Assembly: GCF_024129865.1 (NCBI RefSeq)
Contig: NZ_JAMYFE010000031.1
Span: 1-41,001 of the forward strand
Source of the DNA: Stieleria tagensis
GTDB lineage: Bacteria; Planctomycetota; Planctomycetia; Pirellulales; Pirellulaceae
DNA: 41,001 nucleotides
Direction of reading: 5' to 3'
Positions 9,969 through 19,788 of this stretch are shown in pieces; within the stretch, counting starts at the first letter, position 1, and the number at the start of each line of letters is the position of its first letter. Position numbers and translations under genes: made by a program. Under the pieces are notes generated by a model. That model made no database searches. It saw nothing but the letters and a program-made list of their open reading frames with translations, and had not been told where the DNA came from.

Positions 9969-12443
9969 GTGGATCGCCGCACCTACACGTTCGTTGTCGC
10001 TTCGGCGGCATTTCTTTTTTTCTACCTCTCGCTGCGAACGCTGGTCGTCCCGCCGCAGCCGCCACCGAACGTCCCACCCGCCGATGAAATCGCTCAACCA
10101 GCCGACGAATCGGCTGAGGGTGAGAAGTTGGCTGCGGATTTGCCCAGCGGTGACAAACCGGATCAACCAGAAGACGCAGAGGACGATGCGGGCGATTCGA
10201 CGACGCAAACCACCGAGTGGTACACGCTGGGTTCGATGAACCCGGCTGACGAACATCAATTACTGATCTATTTCCGAAATCGTGGCGCCGCGATCGAGCG
10301 GATTGAATTGACCGCCCGTGAGGAAGATGGATCATTTGCCTATCGCCGCGTCGACACCCGTAGTGGCTATCTAGGCTATTTTGCCGGCACTGCCAGCGAG
10401 CGAATCGATGGCTTGCATGTCAATGTGATCGGCCCCGGATCACCGGCGACCACTGCCACCACAGCCGACGGCCAAACCGGCATCCAAGTCGGTGATGTGA
10501 TCATCGCCGTGGCGGGTGCCCCGGTGCAATCCGAGCAGGAGATTGCCGAGGCGCTGCGGGAAACCAAACCTGGTGATTCAGTGGTCGTCGAAGTCGTGCG
10601 CGGCGAAAACGCCGATGCGGCCGCTGCACCACTGTTATTTGACGTCACGCTGACCGAGCATCCGCTGGATCTGATTCGGCTGGCCAAAGACGGCGGCGAC
10701 GATCAAATCGTCGGCAACCTGTCCCGGCTGTCCAGTCTGATGACGCTCGCCCAAGTCGGCCGCAAAGGCATCTCGACGGGAAAACGGGCGCTCGATTCGC
10801 TGCCCTTACCGGAAAACCAGACTTGGACCGCCAACGTGACCTCCGGTGACAACGGCAGCCAATCAATTCGCTTCGAAACCAACCTGGGTGCCAAAGCGAT
10901 GCAGAAGCTGGGCGGCCAACCGGTTCGCATGGTTCGCTCGTTCACGATCGAGCCCAGCAGCTACATCGTCGATATGGACATGGAAGTCATCAATCTGGGT
11001 GACACGCCACAGCAACTGGCCTATCGCCTGGAAGGCCCCAACGGGTTGACCGACGAAGGCTGGTGGTACAGCACCAAGATCAGCCCCAACTTTAGCGGAG
11101 CGGCGGCCCGCGACGTGGTCTACCGAACCGCTGCCGACGGGCATGAACTGATCAGTGGCATGACGTTGCTGAAGGAAACTCGCAAAACGCCGGAAGAACC
11201 AAATTATGGGCTGTTTGCTGCGGACAGCGACGCAGCAGCGCGACAGCTCAGCTACATCGGTGTCGACGCCCAGTATTTCGCGGTTTCCTACATCCCCGCA
11301 GATGGCGAAGCGTTGCTGAATCAATTCGACCGCGCCAGCGCAATGATCGTGGCCGACGAAGCCAAGATCAAAGCCAACAAAGAACGGGCGATCAACGTTT
11401 CGTTCTTTTTAAATAGCAGTCCCGCCAGCATTGCCCCGGGCGAATCGATCCGCCAGTCATTGCGGATGTTTGCCGGTCCAAAGGAACCGGAGTTGTTGAA
11501 CCAATACGGCATCGGTGACTTTGTCTACTACGGCTGGTTCTCGTTCTTCTCCAGCATCCTGTCGGGGTTGCTGCACGTGTTGCAAAGCATCGTGCAGAAC
11601 TATGGGATCGCAATCGTCCTGTTGACCGTGATCGTTCGCGGGCTGATGTTCCCGCTCAGCCGCAATGCGGCCGTCAATGCCCAGCGGATGCAAGAGCTGG
11701 CGCCAGAGATGAAGAAGATCGCGGAAAAATACAAAGACGACATGGAAGGCCGTCTCAAGGCTCAACAGGCACTACAAAAACGCGTCGGTTTTAATCCGCT
11801 CGCAGGTTGCCTGCCGATGTTCTTGCAGCTGCCAATCTTCATGGGCCTGTACCGCGCCCTATCGGTTGACATCGATCTGCGGCAAAAACCGCTGTTCTCT
11901 CCCAACGGCTGGGCGTCCAACCTGGCCGCTCCCGACCAATTGCTGTATTGGGGCGACTGGATGCCGGAATTCTTTTCCGGACGCGGAACAGGCTGGCTGG
12001 GACCCTATCTGAATATCCTGCCACTGTTTGTGGTCGTGCTGTTTATCACCCAGCAAAAGTTGTTCATGCCGCCGGCGACGGACGAACAGACCGCCATGAC
12101 GCAAAAGGTCATGACGTTCATGACCCTGTTCATGGGCCTGTTCTTTTTCCGTGTCCCTGCCGGTTTGTGCATCTACTTCATCGCCAGCAGCCTGTGGGGT
12201 ATCGGCGAACGCCTGTTGGTCAAAAAGACGCTGCCCAAGGGCAAACACTTTGATTTGGAATTGGACAGCGATGGCGACGTGATCGACGCGGTGGCAACAT
12301 CCAAGTCCTCCCGAGCAGGCAGCGGAAAACCAAAGCTGACATTGGCGGAAAAACTAATGGCTCAGGTCAATCCGCAAGAACCGGAACAACCCGTCGAACG
12401 CCCGAGCAAACGGAAACGTCCACCAGGCAATAAAAAACGCTAG
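9969..12443 (+). CDS. yidC: Membrane protein insertase YidC with PDZ-like insertion
   Basis: An 824-residue Oxa1/YidC/Alb3-family insertase that inserts and folds inner-membrane proteins. The GTG start gives DRRTYTFVVASAAFLFFYLSL, the first membrane segment. A proline/acid-rich linker and a large periplasmic domain follow. Inside that domain, around residues 145-220, lies a PDZ-like segment (GIQVGDVIIAVAGAPVQSEQEI) not found in E. coli YidC. The conserved insertase core begins near residue 515 (FVYYGWFSFFSSILSGLLHVL), with the groove arginine at R557 in VIVRGLMFPLSR, the helical hairpin (MQELAPEMKKIAEKYKDD) and the later membrane segments. The tail is strongly basic (KRKRPPGNKKR), as in ribosome-contacting YidC tails. 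The usual rnpA/rpmH neighbours are absent. Confidence 0.95.
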   Translation: MDRRTYTFVVASAAFLFFYLSLRTLVVPPQPPPNVPPADEIAQPADESAEGEKLAADLPSGDKPDQPEDAEDDAGDSTTQTTEWYTLGSMNPADEHQLLIYFRNRGAAIERIELTAREEDGSFAYRRVDTRSGYLGYFAGTASERIDGLHVNVIGPGSPATTATTADGQTGIQVGDVIIAVAGAPVQSEQEIAEALRETKPGDSVVVEVVRGENADAAAAPLLFDVTLTEHPLDLIRLAKDGGDDQIVGNLSRLSSLMTLAQVGRKGISTGKRALDSLPLPENQTWTANVTSGDNGSQSIRFETNLGAKAMQKLGGQPVRMVRSFTIEPSSYIVDMDMEVINLGDTPQQLAYRLEGPNGLTDEGWWYSTKISPNFSGAAARDVVYRTAADGHELISGMTLLKETRKTPEEPNYGLFAADSDAAARQLSYIGVDAQYFAVSYIPADGEALLNQFDRASAMIVADEAKIKANKERAINVSFFLNSSPASIAPGESIRQSLRMFAGPKEPELLNQYGIGDFVYYGWFSFFSSILSGLLHVLQSIVQNYGIAIVLLTVIVRGLMFPLSRNAAVNAQRMQELAPEMKKIAEKYKDDMEGRLKAQQALQKRVGFNPLAGCLPMFLQLPIFMGLYRALSVDIDLRQKPLFSPNGWASNLAAPDQLLYWGDWMPEFFSGRGTGWLGPYLNILPLFVVVLFITQQKLFMPPATDEQTAMTQKVMTFMTLFMGLFFFRVPAGLCIYFIASSLWGIGERLLVKKTLPKGKHFDLELDSDGDVIDAVATSKSSRAGSGKPKLTLAEKLMAQVNPQEPEQPVERPSKRKRPPGNKKR

Positions 12444-12484
12444 CGTTCAGCCGAACGATCAGTGACGACACTCGCGCCTGGCAA

Positions 12485-12558
12485 CCGTAGCTGGACCGGC
12501 CACGGTTCAGATTTCCCCGCACGCGTGGCCGACTGAACCCTGGCGGGATCAGCTACGG
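12485..12558. repeat. Imperfect 26-bp inverted repeat, possible bidirectional terminator
   Basis: Arms at 12485-12510 and 12533-12558 pair at 22 of 26 positions around a 22-nt loop. Outer ends are CCGTAGCTG and CAGCTACGG. It sits between the convergent yidC and PHP genes, where a hairpin could end transcription both ways, although no T-run follows. A single related arm occurs at 33560-33585, so this is a dispersed family. Confidence 0.7.
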
Positions 12559-12590
12559 GAACACTGCCCGTTAGAGCTTCTACTCCGTGC

Positions 12591-13841
12591 TTAGTTCGAC
12601 TTTTTCCAACCGACCGGCTGCGTCCAAGCCTGTTGCTTTTGGTTTTCAAACGATGGATCGTGGTGGTCTTGGTCACTGGTCACCAACGCGCGGACGTACA
12701 ATTCCTTGCCGGTCATCGTGTACGTTGCTGAGTCGCCCGTGTGCGACGCGACGGTCACGCCGATCCGGTCTGAATCCGCATCCGATCCGTCGGCGCGTAG
12801 AGTGGCAATAAAATCGGTTCGATAGGTCGCGCCATTTTGAGCATCGATCTTGACGGCCAGCGTCCCTGATTCAGCATCAAAGTCGACCGACTGCAATGAC
12901 ACGCCACTGGACGCATAGAAATCGCCGCGTTTCATCGCAGCGATCAAATGTTCGGCCGTTAGGAACCGGCTGCGGACCATCACCCAACCACGCCCCGGTC
13001 GAGCGCCTCGTTTGCCGTGATACTCGTGTGAATCGTCTGTCCCGATTCCCATCATTGGCGGGACGTTCGCCTCACCGCAACGGATCGCGTTGACCATGTC
13101 CCACATCTGCTCGATGCCCGGATGGTCTTTGTCGCCCAGCTGATTGACACCGGGGTGACCGTTGTAGACTTCAAAGAATTGCTCGCTGATAACAGCGGCC
13201 AGGTCCTCTGCGGTCATCGCGTACCCGAAATTGGGATGATTGATGTGCGGCAACACTTCGCGACCGTGGGATTTTTCATGCTCCAAAATCAGACGCAAGT
13301 TGTTCTGCATCGCTTCACGAACCGTTTCGCCACCCGCCGGCGCCAACACATCGGCGATGTTCGTGGCATTGATGTGAACCGGTCTGCCTTCGGCTCGGTC
13401 ACTGATCTCTTCCGCTTGAATCAGCAGAAACTCACGCGGTTGCTCCAGTAAATGGCGAAACTCGTTCAACGGTTTCAGCCTGATTTCCATCTGCCCGGTT
13501 GTTGGCGACTCGCGAGTTTGCACCCAGTGATCGCCGAATCGCTCGCGATAACGGTCAACGACGCCATCGTCGCTGCGAGCGATCACTTTTTCCAGATCCA
13601 TCCAACGCATGCCTTCGCTCAACACGTTGTGGTCGGTCAGCGCCAAGAACTGATAATCATGGTCGCGGTACCAGTCGGCAATCATTTCCGGGAACTGGTC
13701 TCCATCACTCCACAACGAGTGGGTGTGCAAGTTTCCCTTCCACCAACGCAATTCGTCATCCAATTTCGGCTGCTCGGCCAAGACGACCGATTGCAGACTG
13801 GCAAGGATCGCGATCATTCCTGTCAGAAATCGTTTCATCAT
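12591..13841 (-). CDS. Secreted PHP-domain metal-dependent phosphoesterase-like protein
   Basis: A 416-residue exported protein. The signal peptide MMKRFLTGMIAILASLQSVVLA is followed by a PHP-type metallohydrolase domain: GNLHTHSLWSDG, LALTDHNVL, a central HINHPNFGY and a late GIGTDDSHEYHG supply the usual His/Asp metal ligands. The C-terminal ~100 residues look like a beta-sandwich. Characterised PHP enzymes hydrolyse phosphoesters, but the substrate here is unknown. The ATG at 13841 (or the adjacent one at 13838) follows the exonuclease III stop by 8 bp. The sequence TAAGGAAATAG supplies a Shine-Dalgarno that overlaps that stop, so the two genes are probably co-transcribed and coupled. Confidence 0.82.
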   Translation of the reverse strand: MMKRFLTGMIAILASLQSVVLAEQPKLDDELRWWKGNLHTHSLWSDGDQFPEMIADWYRDHDYQFLALTDHNVLSEGMRWMDLEKVIARSDDGVVDRYRERFGDHWVQTRESPTTGQMEIRLKPLNEFRHLLEQPREFLLIQAEEISDRAEGRPVHINATNIADVLAPAGGETVREAMQNNLRLILEHEKSHGREVLPHINHPNFGYAMTAEDLAAVISEQFFEVYNGHPGVNQLGDKDHPGIEQMWDMVNAIRCGEANVPPMMGIGTDDSHEYHGKRGARPGRGWVMVRSRFLTAEHLIAAMKRGDFYASSGVSLQSVDFDAESGTLAVKIDAQNGATYRTDFIATLRADGSDADSDRIGVTVASHTGDSATYTMTGKELYVRALVTSDQDHHDPSFENQKQQAWTQPVGWKKSN

Positions 13842-13849
13842 CTATTTCC

Positions 13850-14611
13850 TTATGCTTTGAGAGTCAGTTCGACCGGACAGTGATCGGAACCCAATATTTC
13901 ACAGCGAATTTTGGCACCTTCGATTCGGTCCCAAAACTTTTTAGCGACCCAGAAGTAATCCAAACGCCAGCCGACGTTCTTCTCACGGGCGTTCATTCGA
14001 TAGGTCCACCAAGTGTAGTTGCCTGGATCGGCGTTGAATTGACGGAACGAATCGACAAAGCCGGCTTTGACCATGTTGTCCAAACCGCCTCGTTCTTCGT
14101 CGGTGAAACCGGCATTTTTGCGATTGGATTTAGGGTTTGCCAAATCAATTTCTTGATGCGCGCAATTGACATCGCCACAGAAGATCACCGGTTTGCGTCG
14201 ATTTAGTTTTTTCACATAGTCCAGGAAATCGCGGTCCCACTGTTGGCGATAATCCAACCGCAGCAATCCACGCTTGGAATTGGGCGTGTAAACGTTGACC
14301 AAATGAAAATCGGCAAAGGTCGCCGTGACCACACGGCCTTCGTTGTCATGTTCTTCCTGGCCGATTCCGAGCTGCGTTTTCTGCGGCGGCGACTTGGACC
14401 AAATTGTCGTCCCGCTGTAGCCCTTCTTGCTGGCACAGTTCCAGGTTTGGTGGTAACCCAGATCATCGGCCCAGCCCAGGTCCACCTGCTGCGGTTCCGC
14501 CTTGGTTTCTTGCAAGCACAAAATATCGGGCTGATCCGTTTCCACAAACTCGCGGAACCCTTTGTCCATCGCCGCTCGGATTCCGTTCACATTCCAAGAA
14601 ATCAATTTCAT
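13850..14611 (-). CDS. xth: Exodeoxyribonuclease III (AP endonuclease family)
   Basis: A 253-residue Mg-dependent exonuclease/AP endonuclease of base-excision repair. It begins MKLISWNVNGIRAAMDKGF and carries LCLQETKAE (metal-binding Glu), VNVYTPNSKRG, FCGDVNCAHQEIDL (Asp/Asn catalytic pair), WRLDYFWV and a terminal LGSDHCPVELTL (catalytic Asp-His). The reading frame stays open to 14809, but the upstream 66 codons have no family similarity, and ATG 14611 gives the standard N-terminus. It is upstream of the PHP gene in a two-gene minus-strand unit and diverges from tex. Confidence 0.96.
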   Translation of the reverse strand: MKLISWNVNGIRAAMDKGFREFVETDQPDILCLQETKAEPQQVDLGWADDLGYHQTWNCASKKGYSGTTIWSKSPPQKTQLGIGQEEHDNEGRVVTATFADFHLVNVYTPNSKRGLLRLDYRQQWDRDFLDYVKKLNRRKPVIFCGDVNCAHQEIDLANPKSNRKNAGFTDEERGGLDNMVKAGFVDSFRQFNADPGNYTWWTYRMNAREKNVGWRLDYFWVAKKFWDRIEGAKIRCEILGSDHCPVELTLKA

Positions 14612-14783
14612 CGCGTGCTCATCGCTTTTACCGGGAAAAGCCCGGATTGTACCGCCAACCACTCCAACGGGCGATCGATCAGCAACCTGCACGACGAATA
14701 TTGCGTCCAAACCAGCGGTCTGAGATAAACGCGGCAATCCTTGTTGCCCGTTGAGAACCGCACGAAGACAAATCAAAAGCACG

Positions 14784-16934
14784 ATGAACGACGAAACGCT
14801 GCAATCCATCGCCGATCAGCTGGAAATCCCACTGAAACAAGTTCGCGCGGCGGTGGAACTGCTGGAAGCCGGCAACACAATTCCGTTCATTGCCCGCTAC
14901 CGCAAAGAAGCCACGGGCATGCTGGACGAAATCGCACTGCGGGCGATCGAAGACGCCGCGGAACGCGCTGCGGCCCTGGCCGCTAGAAAAACGACCGTGC
15001 TCAAGTCGATCGAAGAACAAGGATTGTTGACGACGGCGCTGCAGCAACAGATTCAGCAATGCACCGACATGCGTTCGCTGGAAACGCTGTACCTGCCGTT
15101 CAAACCCAAACGCCGTACACGAGCGACCATCGCTCGCGAGCGAGGTCTACAGCCACTGGCCGATCTGCTGGCGTCCCAATCACGACTGGGCAAGGCCAAA
15201 CAGCAAACTCTCAGTCAATTTGTTGACGCCGCCAAAGAGGTTCCCGATGTTAAAGCCGCCTTGGCCGGCGCACTGGATATCGTTGCCGAACAATGGTCAG
15301 AGGACCCCGAGACGCGAACTTGGATGGCCGACCAAACCATGAAATATGGCCGCGTCACCTCGACGATCAAGCGCGGTAAAAAATCGGCCGAGGGGGCTGA
15401 AAAATTCGACCAATACTTTGAACGCCAAGAGTCGGTGAATCGCATTCCCGGTCACCGCCTGCTGGCGATGATGCGAGGATCATCGGAAAACATCCTGCGC
15501 ATCAATGTCGAACTGGACAGTGACCGCGAGCGCAACGAACTGAAACGTCGACTGGTCCACAACCGCGACTTTGAATTCTTCAATGAACTGCAAGACTGTG
15601 TCGACGACTGTTACGAACGATTGTTGATGCCGGCGACCGAGTCCACCGTGCTACAGCATTTGAAAGAAAAAGCCGACGAAGAAGCGATCGCAGTGTTCGG
15701 CAAAAATCTGCAAGAACTTCTGATGTCAGCACCGGCCGGCGCCAAAGTCACGATCGGCATCGATCCCGGATTTCGAACCGGTTGCAAAGTCGCCGTGGTC
15801 GACGGCACTGGAAAGTTTGTTGCCAATGCGACGATCTATCCCACGCCACCGAAAAACGATACCCGCGGCGCGGCAGCGGTTCTGTTGGATCTGATCCGCA
15901 AACACAGCGCACAACTGATCGCAATCGGAAATGGCACGGCATCACGAGAAACCGATGCCTTTGTCGGCGCGCTGATCAAGGAACATCACTTGGATGTGAC
16001 CAAAGTGATGGTCAGCGAATCCGGAGCATCGATCTATTCAGCGAGCGAATTGGCGGCCAAAGAGTTCCCCGACCTGGACATCACCGTCCGCGGCGCCATC
16101 AGTATCGCCCGTCGGTTGCAAGATCCGTTGGCGGAACTGGTGAAAAGCGATCCGAAATCGATCGGTGTCGGTCAATATCAACACGACGTCAATCAAGCGC
16201 AACTGCGCAAGTGCCTGGATCGCGTTGTCGAGTCCTGTGTCAACCGTGTCGGCGTCGACTTGAACATGGCAAGCGCCCCGTTGCTGTCCTACGTCGCAGG
16301 AATCGGCCCCAAATTGGCCGAAAAAATTGTCGAGCACCGCAACGCCAACGGAAAATTCAGCAATCGAAATCAATTGACGTCGGTACCCAAATTGGGCAAG
16401 AAGGCGTTCCAACAATCCGCCGGCTTTTTGCGTATTCGTGGCGGCGATCAACCACTCGATGAATCTGCGGTGCACCCGGAAAGCTACGTGGTGGTGCAGC
16501 GGATGGCGAAATCATTGCAGTCGGATCTCAAATCGATCGTCGGCAACACCGCACTGTGTCAAAAACTGAACGCCAAAGATTTTGCCGACGACCAGTTCGG
16601 GATCCCAACCGTACAAGACATCTTGTCGGAACTGGGCAAGCCCGGTCGCGACCCACGCAGTGAATTCAAGGCAGCCAAATTCGATGATGCGATCAACGAA
16701 ATAGGTGATCTAAAACCCAACATGGTGCTGGAGGGTGTGATCACCAATGTGACCCATTTTGGCGCCTTCGTTGATTTAGGCGTGCATCAAGATGGACTGA
16801 TCCACGTCTCGCAATTGTCCGACCAGTATGTTTCGGATCCCAGCGAAGTGGTCTCGGTCGGTGACGTGGTGAAGGTCAAAGTGTTGGAAGTCGATTTGGC
16901 GCGAAAGCGAATTTCGGTAACACGTAAGTTCTAA
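14784..16934 (+). CDS. tex: Tex family transcription accessory / RNA-binding protein
   Basis: A 716-residue cytoplasmic nucleic-acid-binding protein. The N-terminal helical Tex domain (QIAD-type helix, then IPFIARYRKEATGMLDEIALR) is followed by a YqgF/RNase H-like fold (VTIGIDPGFRTGCKVAVVDGTG), a helix-hairpin-helix region (LSYVAGIGPKLAEKIVEHR) and a C-terminal S1 domain (LEGVITNVTHFGAFVDLGV to ISVTRKF). Order and length match the family, which affects transcription and RNA handling; the exact role is not settled. ATG 14784 is preferred over the in-frame TTG at 14751 because it gives the usual MNDE start. Confidence 0.96.
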   Translation: MNDETLQSIADQLEIPLKQVRAAVELLEAGNTIPFIARYRKEATGMLDEIALRAIEDAAERAAALAARKTTVLKSIEEQGLLTTALQQQIQQCTDMRSLETLYLPFKPKRRTRATIARERGLQPLADLLASQSRLGKAKQQTLSQFVDAAKEVPDVKAALAGALDIVAEQWSEDPETRTWMADQTMKYGRVTSTIKRGKKSAEGAEKFDQYFERQESVNRIPGHRLLAMMRGSSENILRINVELDSDRERNELKRRLVHNRDFEFFNELQDCVDDCYERLLMPATESTVLQHLKEKADEEAIAVFGKNLQELLMSAPAGAKVTIGIDPGFRTGCKVAVVDGTGKFVANATIYPTPPKNDTRGAAAVLLDLIRKHSAQLIAIGNGTASRETDAFVGALIKEHHLDVTKVMVSESGASIYSASELAAKEFPDLDITVRGAISIARRLQDPLAELVKSDPKSIGVGQYQHDVNQAQLRKCLDRVVESCVNRVGVDLNMASAPLLSYVAGIGPKLAEKIVEHRNANGKFSNRNQLTSVPKLGKKAFQQSAGFLRIRGGDQPLDESAVHPESYVVVQRMAKSLQSDLKSIVGNTALCQKLNAKDFADDQFGIPTVQDILSELGKPGRDPRSEFKAAKFDDAINEIGDLKPNMVLEGVITNVTHFGAFVDLGVHQDGLIHVSQLSDQYVSDPSEVVSVGDVVKVKVLEVDLARKRISVTRKF

Positions 16935-16948
16935 CCGCCGGCGGTTAG
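16931..16948 (+). terminator. Perfect 18-bp palindrome at the tex stop codon
   Basis: CTAACCGCCGGCGGTTAG is a complete self-complementary sequence that includes the TAA stop of tex. It could fold in the mRNA end or act as a protein-binding site. No U-tract follows, so a terminator role is uncertain. Confidence 0.35.
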
Positions 16949-17019
16949 GATCCTGGTAAACTGTCGTTCCCCCACGGCCAGTTTCGGTCGTGCGGATTCC
17001 CTGCCAGAGGTCTCAGCCG

Positions 17020-18864
17020 ATGACATCGCTTCGCACCGCCACGCTTTTCGCCAGTCTCCTACTGCTATTGCCAGGCTACTGCAGGGCCGACGATCCGCCC
17101 AACCTGTTGGTGATCACGGTTGACGACATGAGTTGTGATTCGGTCGGTGCGTTTGGATGCCAACTCGCTGACACAACGCCCAACATCGACGCCCTGGCTG
17201 CATCGGGAATGCGATACCAATACGCGCATGTCCAAGTCGGAAACTGTTATCCGTCGCGCAACGTGATGTTTTCGGGACGTTATCCGCACAACACAGGAGT
17301 CGAAGGTTTCTACCAGGTAAAAAACCCGGACTATCCGCATCTGGTCGATCTGATGAAACAACGCGGCTATTTCGTTGGCATTCGTGGCAAGGTTTCCCAC
17401 TCCACACCCTACCAACCGTACGCCTGGGACGCCGACCTAACGATTCTCAATGGCAAACAACAGGACATGAAGAATGCCGATTCGTATTATGCATCAACAC
17501 GACGCGGTATTGAACTCGCCCAGCAGGCCAACAAACCGTTCTGCTTGAACATCAACATTTCTGATCCGCACAAACCGTTCTACGCGATGGGCAAATCGGG
17601 CAAGGTCATTGATGATCCGAATCGGCCGTCGCGTGTGTTCACGCCGGCGGAGGTTCCGATTCCAGGTTTCTTGTTCGACGACCCAGATGTGCGAGTCGAA
17701 TTGGCACATTACTATTCGTCGGTTCGTCGGGCTGATGACTGTGTCGCTGCCGTCATGCGGGCGCTGGGTGAATCCGACCAAGACGATGACACTGTCGTGG
17801 TCTTTTTGTCCGATCATGGAATGCCACTGCCGTTCGCCAAAACCGCCCTCTGGCATCACAGCACACACACGCCGTGGATCGTCCGCTGGCCGGGTGTGAC
17901 CGAACCCAGTTCGATTGATACCGAACACATGATTTCCGCGGTCGACCTGCTGCCAACGCTGGTCGAGATCGCTGGTATCAAAGCACCTGGCGGTTTTGAC
18001 GGACGCTCGTTTTTGCCGACCTTGCAAGGCCAGGACCAATCCGGGCGTGACTTTGTTTTCAAAGTCTACAACGAGAACTCCGGTGGCAATCGCAGTCCCA
18101 TGCGCAGTGTTCAATCAAAACGTTTCGGCTATCTATTCAATCCCTGGTCAGACGGCAAACGTGTGTTTCGCACGGCAACCACAGGCACGATGACCTATCG
18201 CGCAATGCAGCGATTAGCCGCCAACGACGAATCGATCGCAGCGCGGCTGGAGTTCTTCCAGCATGGCGTCCCCGAAGAATTTTATGATTATGAAAACGAC
18301 CCGGATGCGTTACACAATCTGATCGACGATCCCCATTACGCTCAGGAATTAGCGGAGCATCGGGCTGCGATGCTAACGATGATGCAACAATCCGGTGATC
18401 CTTTGCTGGACGCATTTGAACACCGCAACGACAAACAACGGGTCAGTGACTATGTCGACAAAGTGCAGGCCGAATCGGACGCCAGACGGCAAAACAAACG
18501 AAAACAACCATCAGCCTCGCGGCGGTCTCAACCGGCTCAAAATGCAAAACTATTTCGTATGAGCGTCCCCGATAAAATCGAATCGGCAAACGAATTGGTG
18601 GCCAAATTAACCTACGAGTTACCCAGCGAACTGGGCACCCAAAAATTTCACGTCACACTCAAGGACGGCGCAGGGAAACGGATTGAACGGATCGTCAAAT
18701 CCGCCGCCGGAAATGGCACGTTGGAATTTCGATTTAAACTTCCTGCGACGTCTGACCGCTTCAACGTGGCTGCTTTCGTCGGCGAAGATTTCGCCACCAA
18801 CCGGTTACACCGAACCGCCGGACCGATCATTACCAATTCAGCTTCCCCGGCAGAAACTCGTTGA
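17020..18864 (+). CDS. Secreted sulfatase, heparan-N-sulfatase-like
   Basis: A 614-residue exported sulfatase. AGAGG lies 9 nt before ATG 17020. The signal peptide is [23 protein letters not shown]. The alkaline-phosphatase-superfamily core has [16 protein letters not shown] for Ca binding. The active-site motif is CYPSR, where C76 would become formylglycine, followed by [26 protein letters not shown] is the second metal site. The pattern around [20 protein letters not shown] recalls human SGSH-type sulfamidases, so a sulfated glycan is the likely substrate, but N- versus O-specificity cannot be decided. Residues ~510-610 form an added Ig-like C-terminal domain after a basic linker. The formylglycine-generating enzyme is not in this window. 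Its last 35 bp overlap the convergent inositol oxygenase gene. Confidence 0.92.
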   Translation: MTSLRTATLFASLLLLLPGYCRADDPPNLLVITVDDMSCDSVGAFGCQLADTTPNIDALAASGMRYQYAHVQVGNCYPSRNVMFSGRYPHNTGVEGFYQVKNPDYPHLVDLMKQRGYFVGIRGKVSHSTPYQPYAWDADLTILNGKQQDMKNADSYYASTRRGIELAQQANKPFCLNINISDPHKPFYAMGKSGKVIDDPNRPSRVFTPAEVPIPGFLFDDPDVRVELAHYYSSVRRADDCVAAVMRALGESDQDDDTVVVFLSDHGMPLPFAKTALWHHSTHTPWIVRWPGVTEPSSIDTEHMISAVDLLPTLVEIAGIKAPGGFDGRSFLPTLQGQDQSGRDFVFKVYNENSGGNRSPMRSVQSKRFGYLFNPWSDGKRVFRTATTGTMTYRAMQRLAANDESIAARLEFFQHGVPEEFYDYENDPDALHNLIDDPHYAQELAEHRAAMLTMMQQSGDPLLDAFEHRNDKQRVSDYVDKVQAESDARRQNKRKQPSASRRSQPAQNAKLFRMSVPDKIESANELVAKLTYELPSELGTQKFHVTLKDGAGKRIERIVKSAAGNGTLEFRFKLPATSDRFNVAAFVGEDFATNRLHRTAGPIITNSASPAETR

Positions 18865-19693
18865 TCAGTTCTTCGTAGTACGGTCGTAATTGTTGGACAT
18901 CGGGGCGCTGGTCGCTTTTGGTATACAAGTCATACGGATTGAACAATCGCACCCAATGGAACATCTGTTGGTCGTGATCGTTCATCAGATGGTCGTAGGC
19001 GGATTCGCGATGCCCGGCATAAAACGAGTGATAGCGGATCATGTACAACGCTTCCTCTGGCATGCGATCTTTGACGACCTGGTACAAGTACTCGTCATGC
19101 CCCCAAGACATCGAGACCTGTGAAAGCCCGATCTGTGGTTGGTAGATTCCCAGCGGCGTGTTGTATCGCGCGTCGGCCTGATCGGGGTTGTCGTCAAAGT
19201 ACTCGGCCAGCACGATGCGGTCTGAGAACCGGCAACCGACCGGAAACGTATCGCCGACCACGGCCCACTGGGGTTCACCGAACAAACACAGCACCTTTCC
19301 CAAGTCGTGGATTAAACCGGTCAGAATCATCCAGCGTGGGTGACCGTCGGCGCGAATCGCTTCGGCGGTCTGCATCAGGTGTTCGATCTGGGAAAGATCC
19401 GTATCGGGATCGCTGTCATCGACCAACTGATTCAGAAACTCCATGGCTTCCCAAACCGTCATCTGAGATTGCCGCAGCGGCAAAAACTGAGCCTGTTTTT
19501 GACGAACAAAATCAAGCGTTTGATAGCGATGATTCAGCCGATAAAACTCCTTCACACCGGCCCGAGTGTCTTCGCCGTAGTTGCGAAACTCTTCGCTCGG
19601 CTTGCCGGGTTCCGGGTAACGCTCTACGACATCGGCTTCCCATTGATCCAGGTCTTCGAGTGGATTGGGTTGTGGTTGGTGAAGGTGGGACAT
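18830..19693 (-). CDS. miox: myo-Inositol oxygenase
   Basis: A 287-residue non-heme di-iron oxygenase that converts myo-inositol plus O2 to D-glucuronate. All six iron ligands known from the mammalian enzyme can be placed in order: H105, H129 and D130 (GLIHDLGKV), H199 ([10 protein letters not shown]), H222 (RYHSFYAGH) and D255 (FNPYDLYTK). Long matches to animal MIOX, such as [17 protein letters not shown] and LRPYYEELI, make the assignment firm. The protein is soluble and full length. It is far more familiar from eukaryotes than from bacteria. No inositol dehydrogenase or uronate-pathway gene is adjacent; neighbours are sulfatases. Its 3' end overlaps the convergent sulfatase gene. Confidence 0.96.
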   Translation of the reverse strand: MSHLHQPQPNPLEDLDQWEADVVERYPEPGKPSEEFRNYGEDTRAGVKEFYRLNHRYQTLDFVRQKQAQFLPLRQSQMTVWEAMEFLNQLVDDSDPDTDLSQIEHLMQTAEAIRADGHPRWMILTGLIHDLGKVLCLFGEPQWAVVGDTFPVGCRFSDRIVLAEYFDDNPDQADARYNTPLGIYQPQIGLSQVSMSWGHDEYLYQVVKDRMPEEALYMIRYHSFYAGHRESAYDHLMNDHDQQMFHWVRLFNPYDLYTKSDQRPDVQQLRPYYEELINEFLPGKLNW

Positions 19694-19788
19694 CTGCTGC
19701 TGCCTATGGTAAAGATGACCGAAATAAGTGTGGGTGTTTTTGAGGGGGGATACCTGACTGCAGTTTACAACAATGACCAGCCGAGGCC

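Noticed and set aside
14612-14809. N-terminal extension of exonuclease III
   Set aside because: The family starts at MKLISWNVNG; the extra residues are unrelated and overlap the tex promoter region and tex start.
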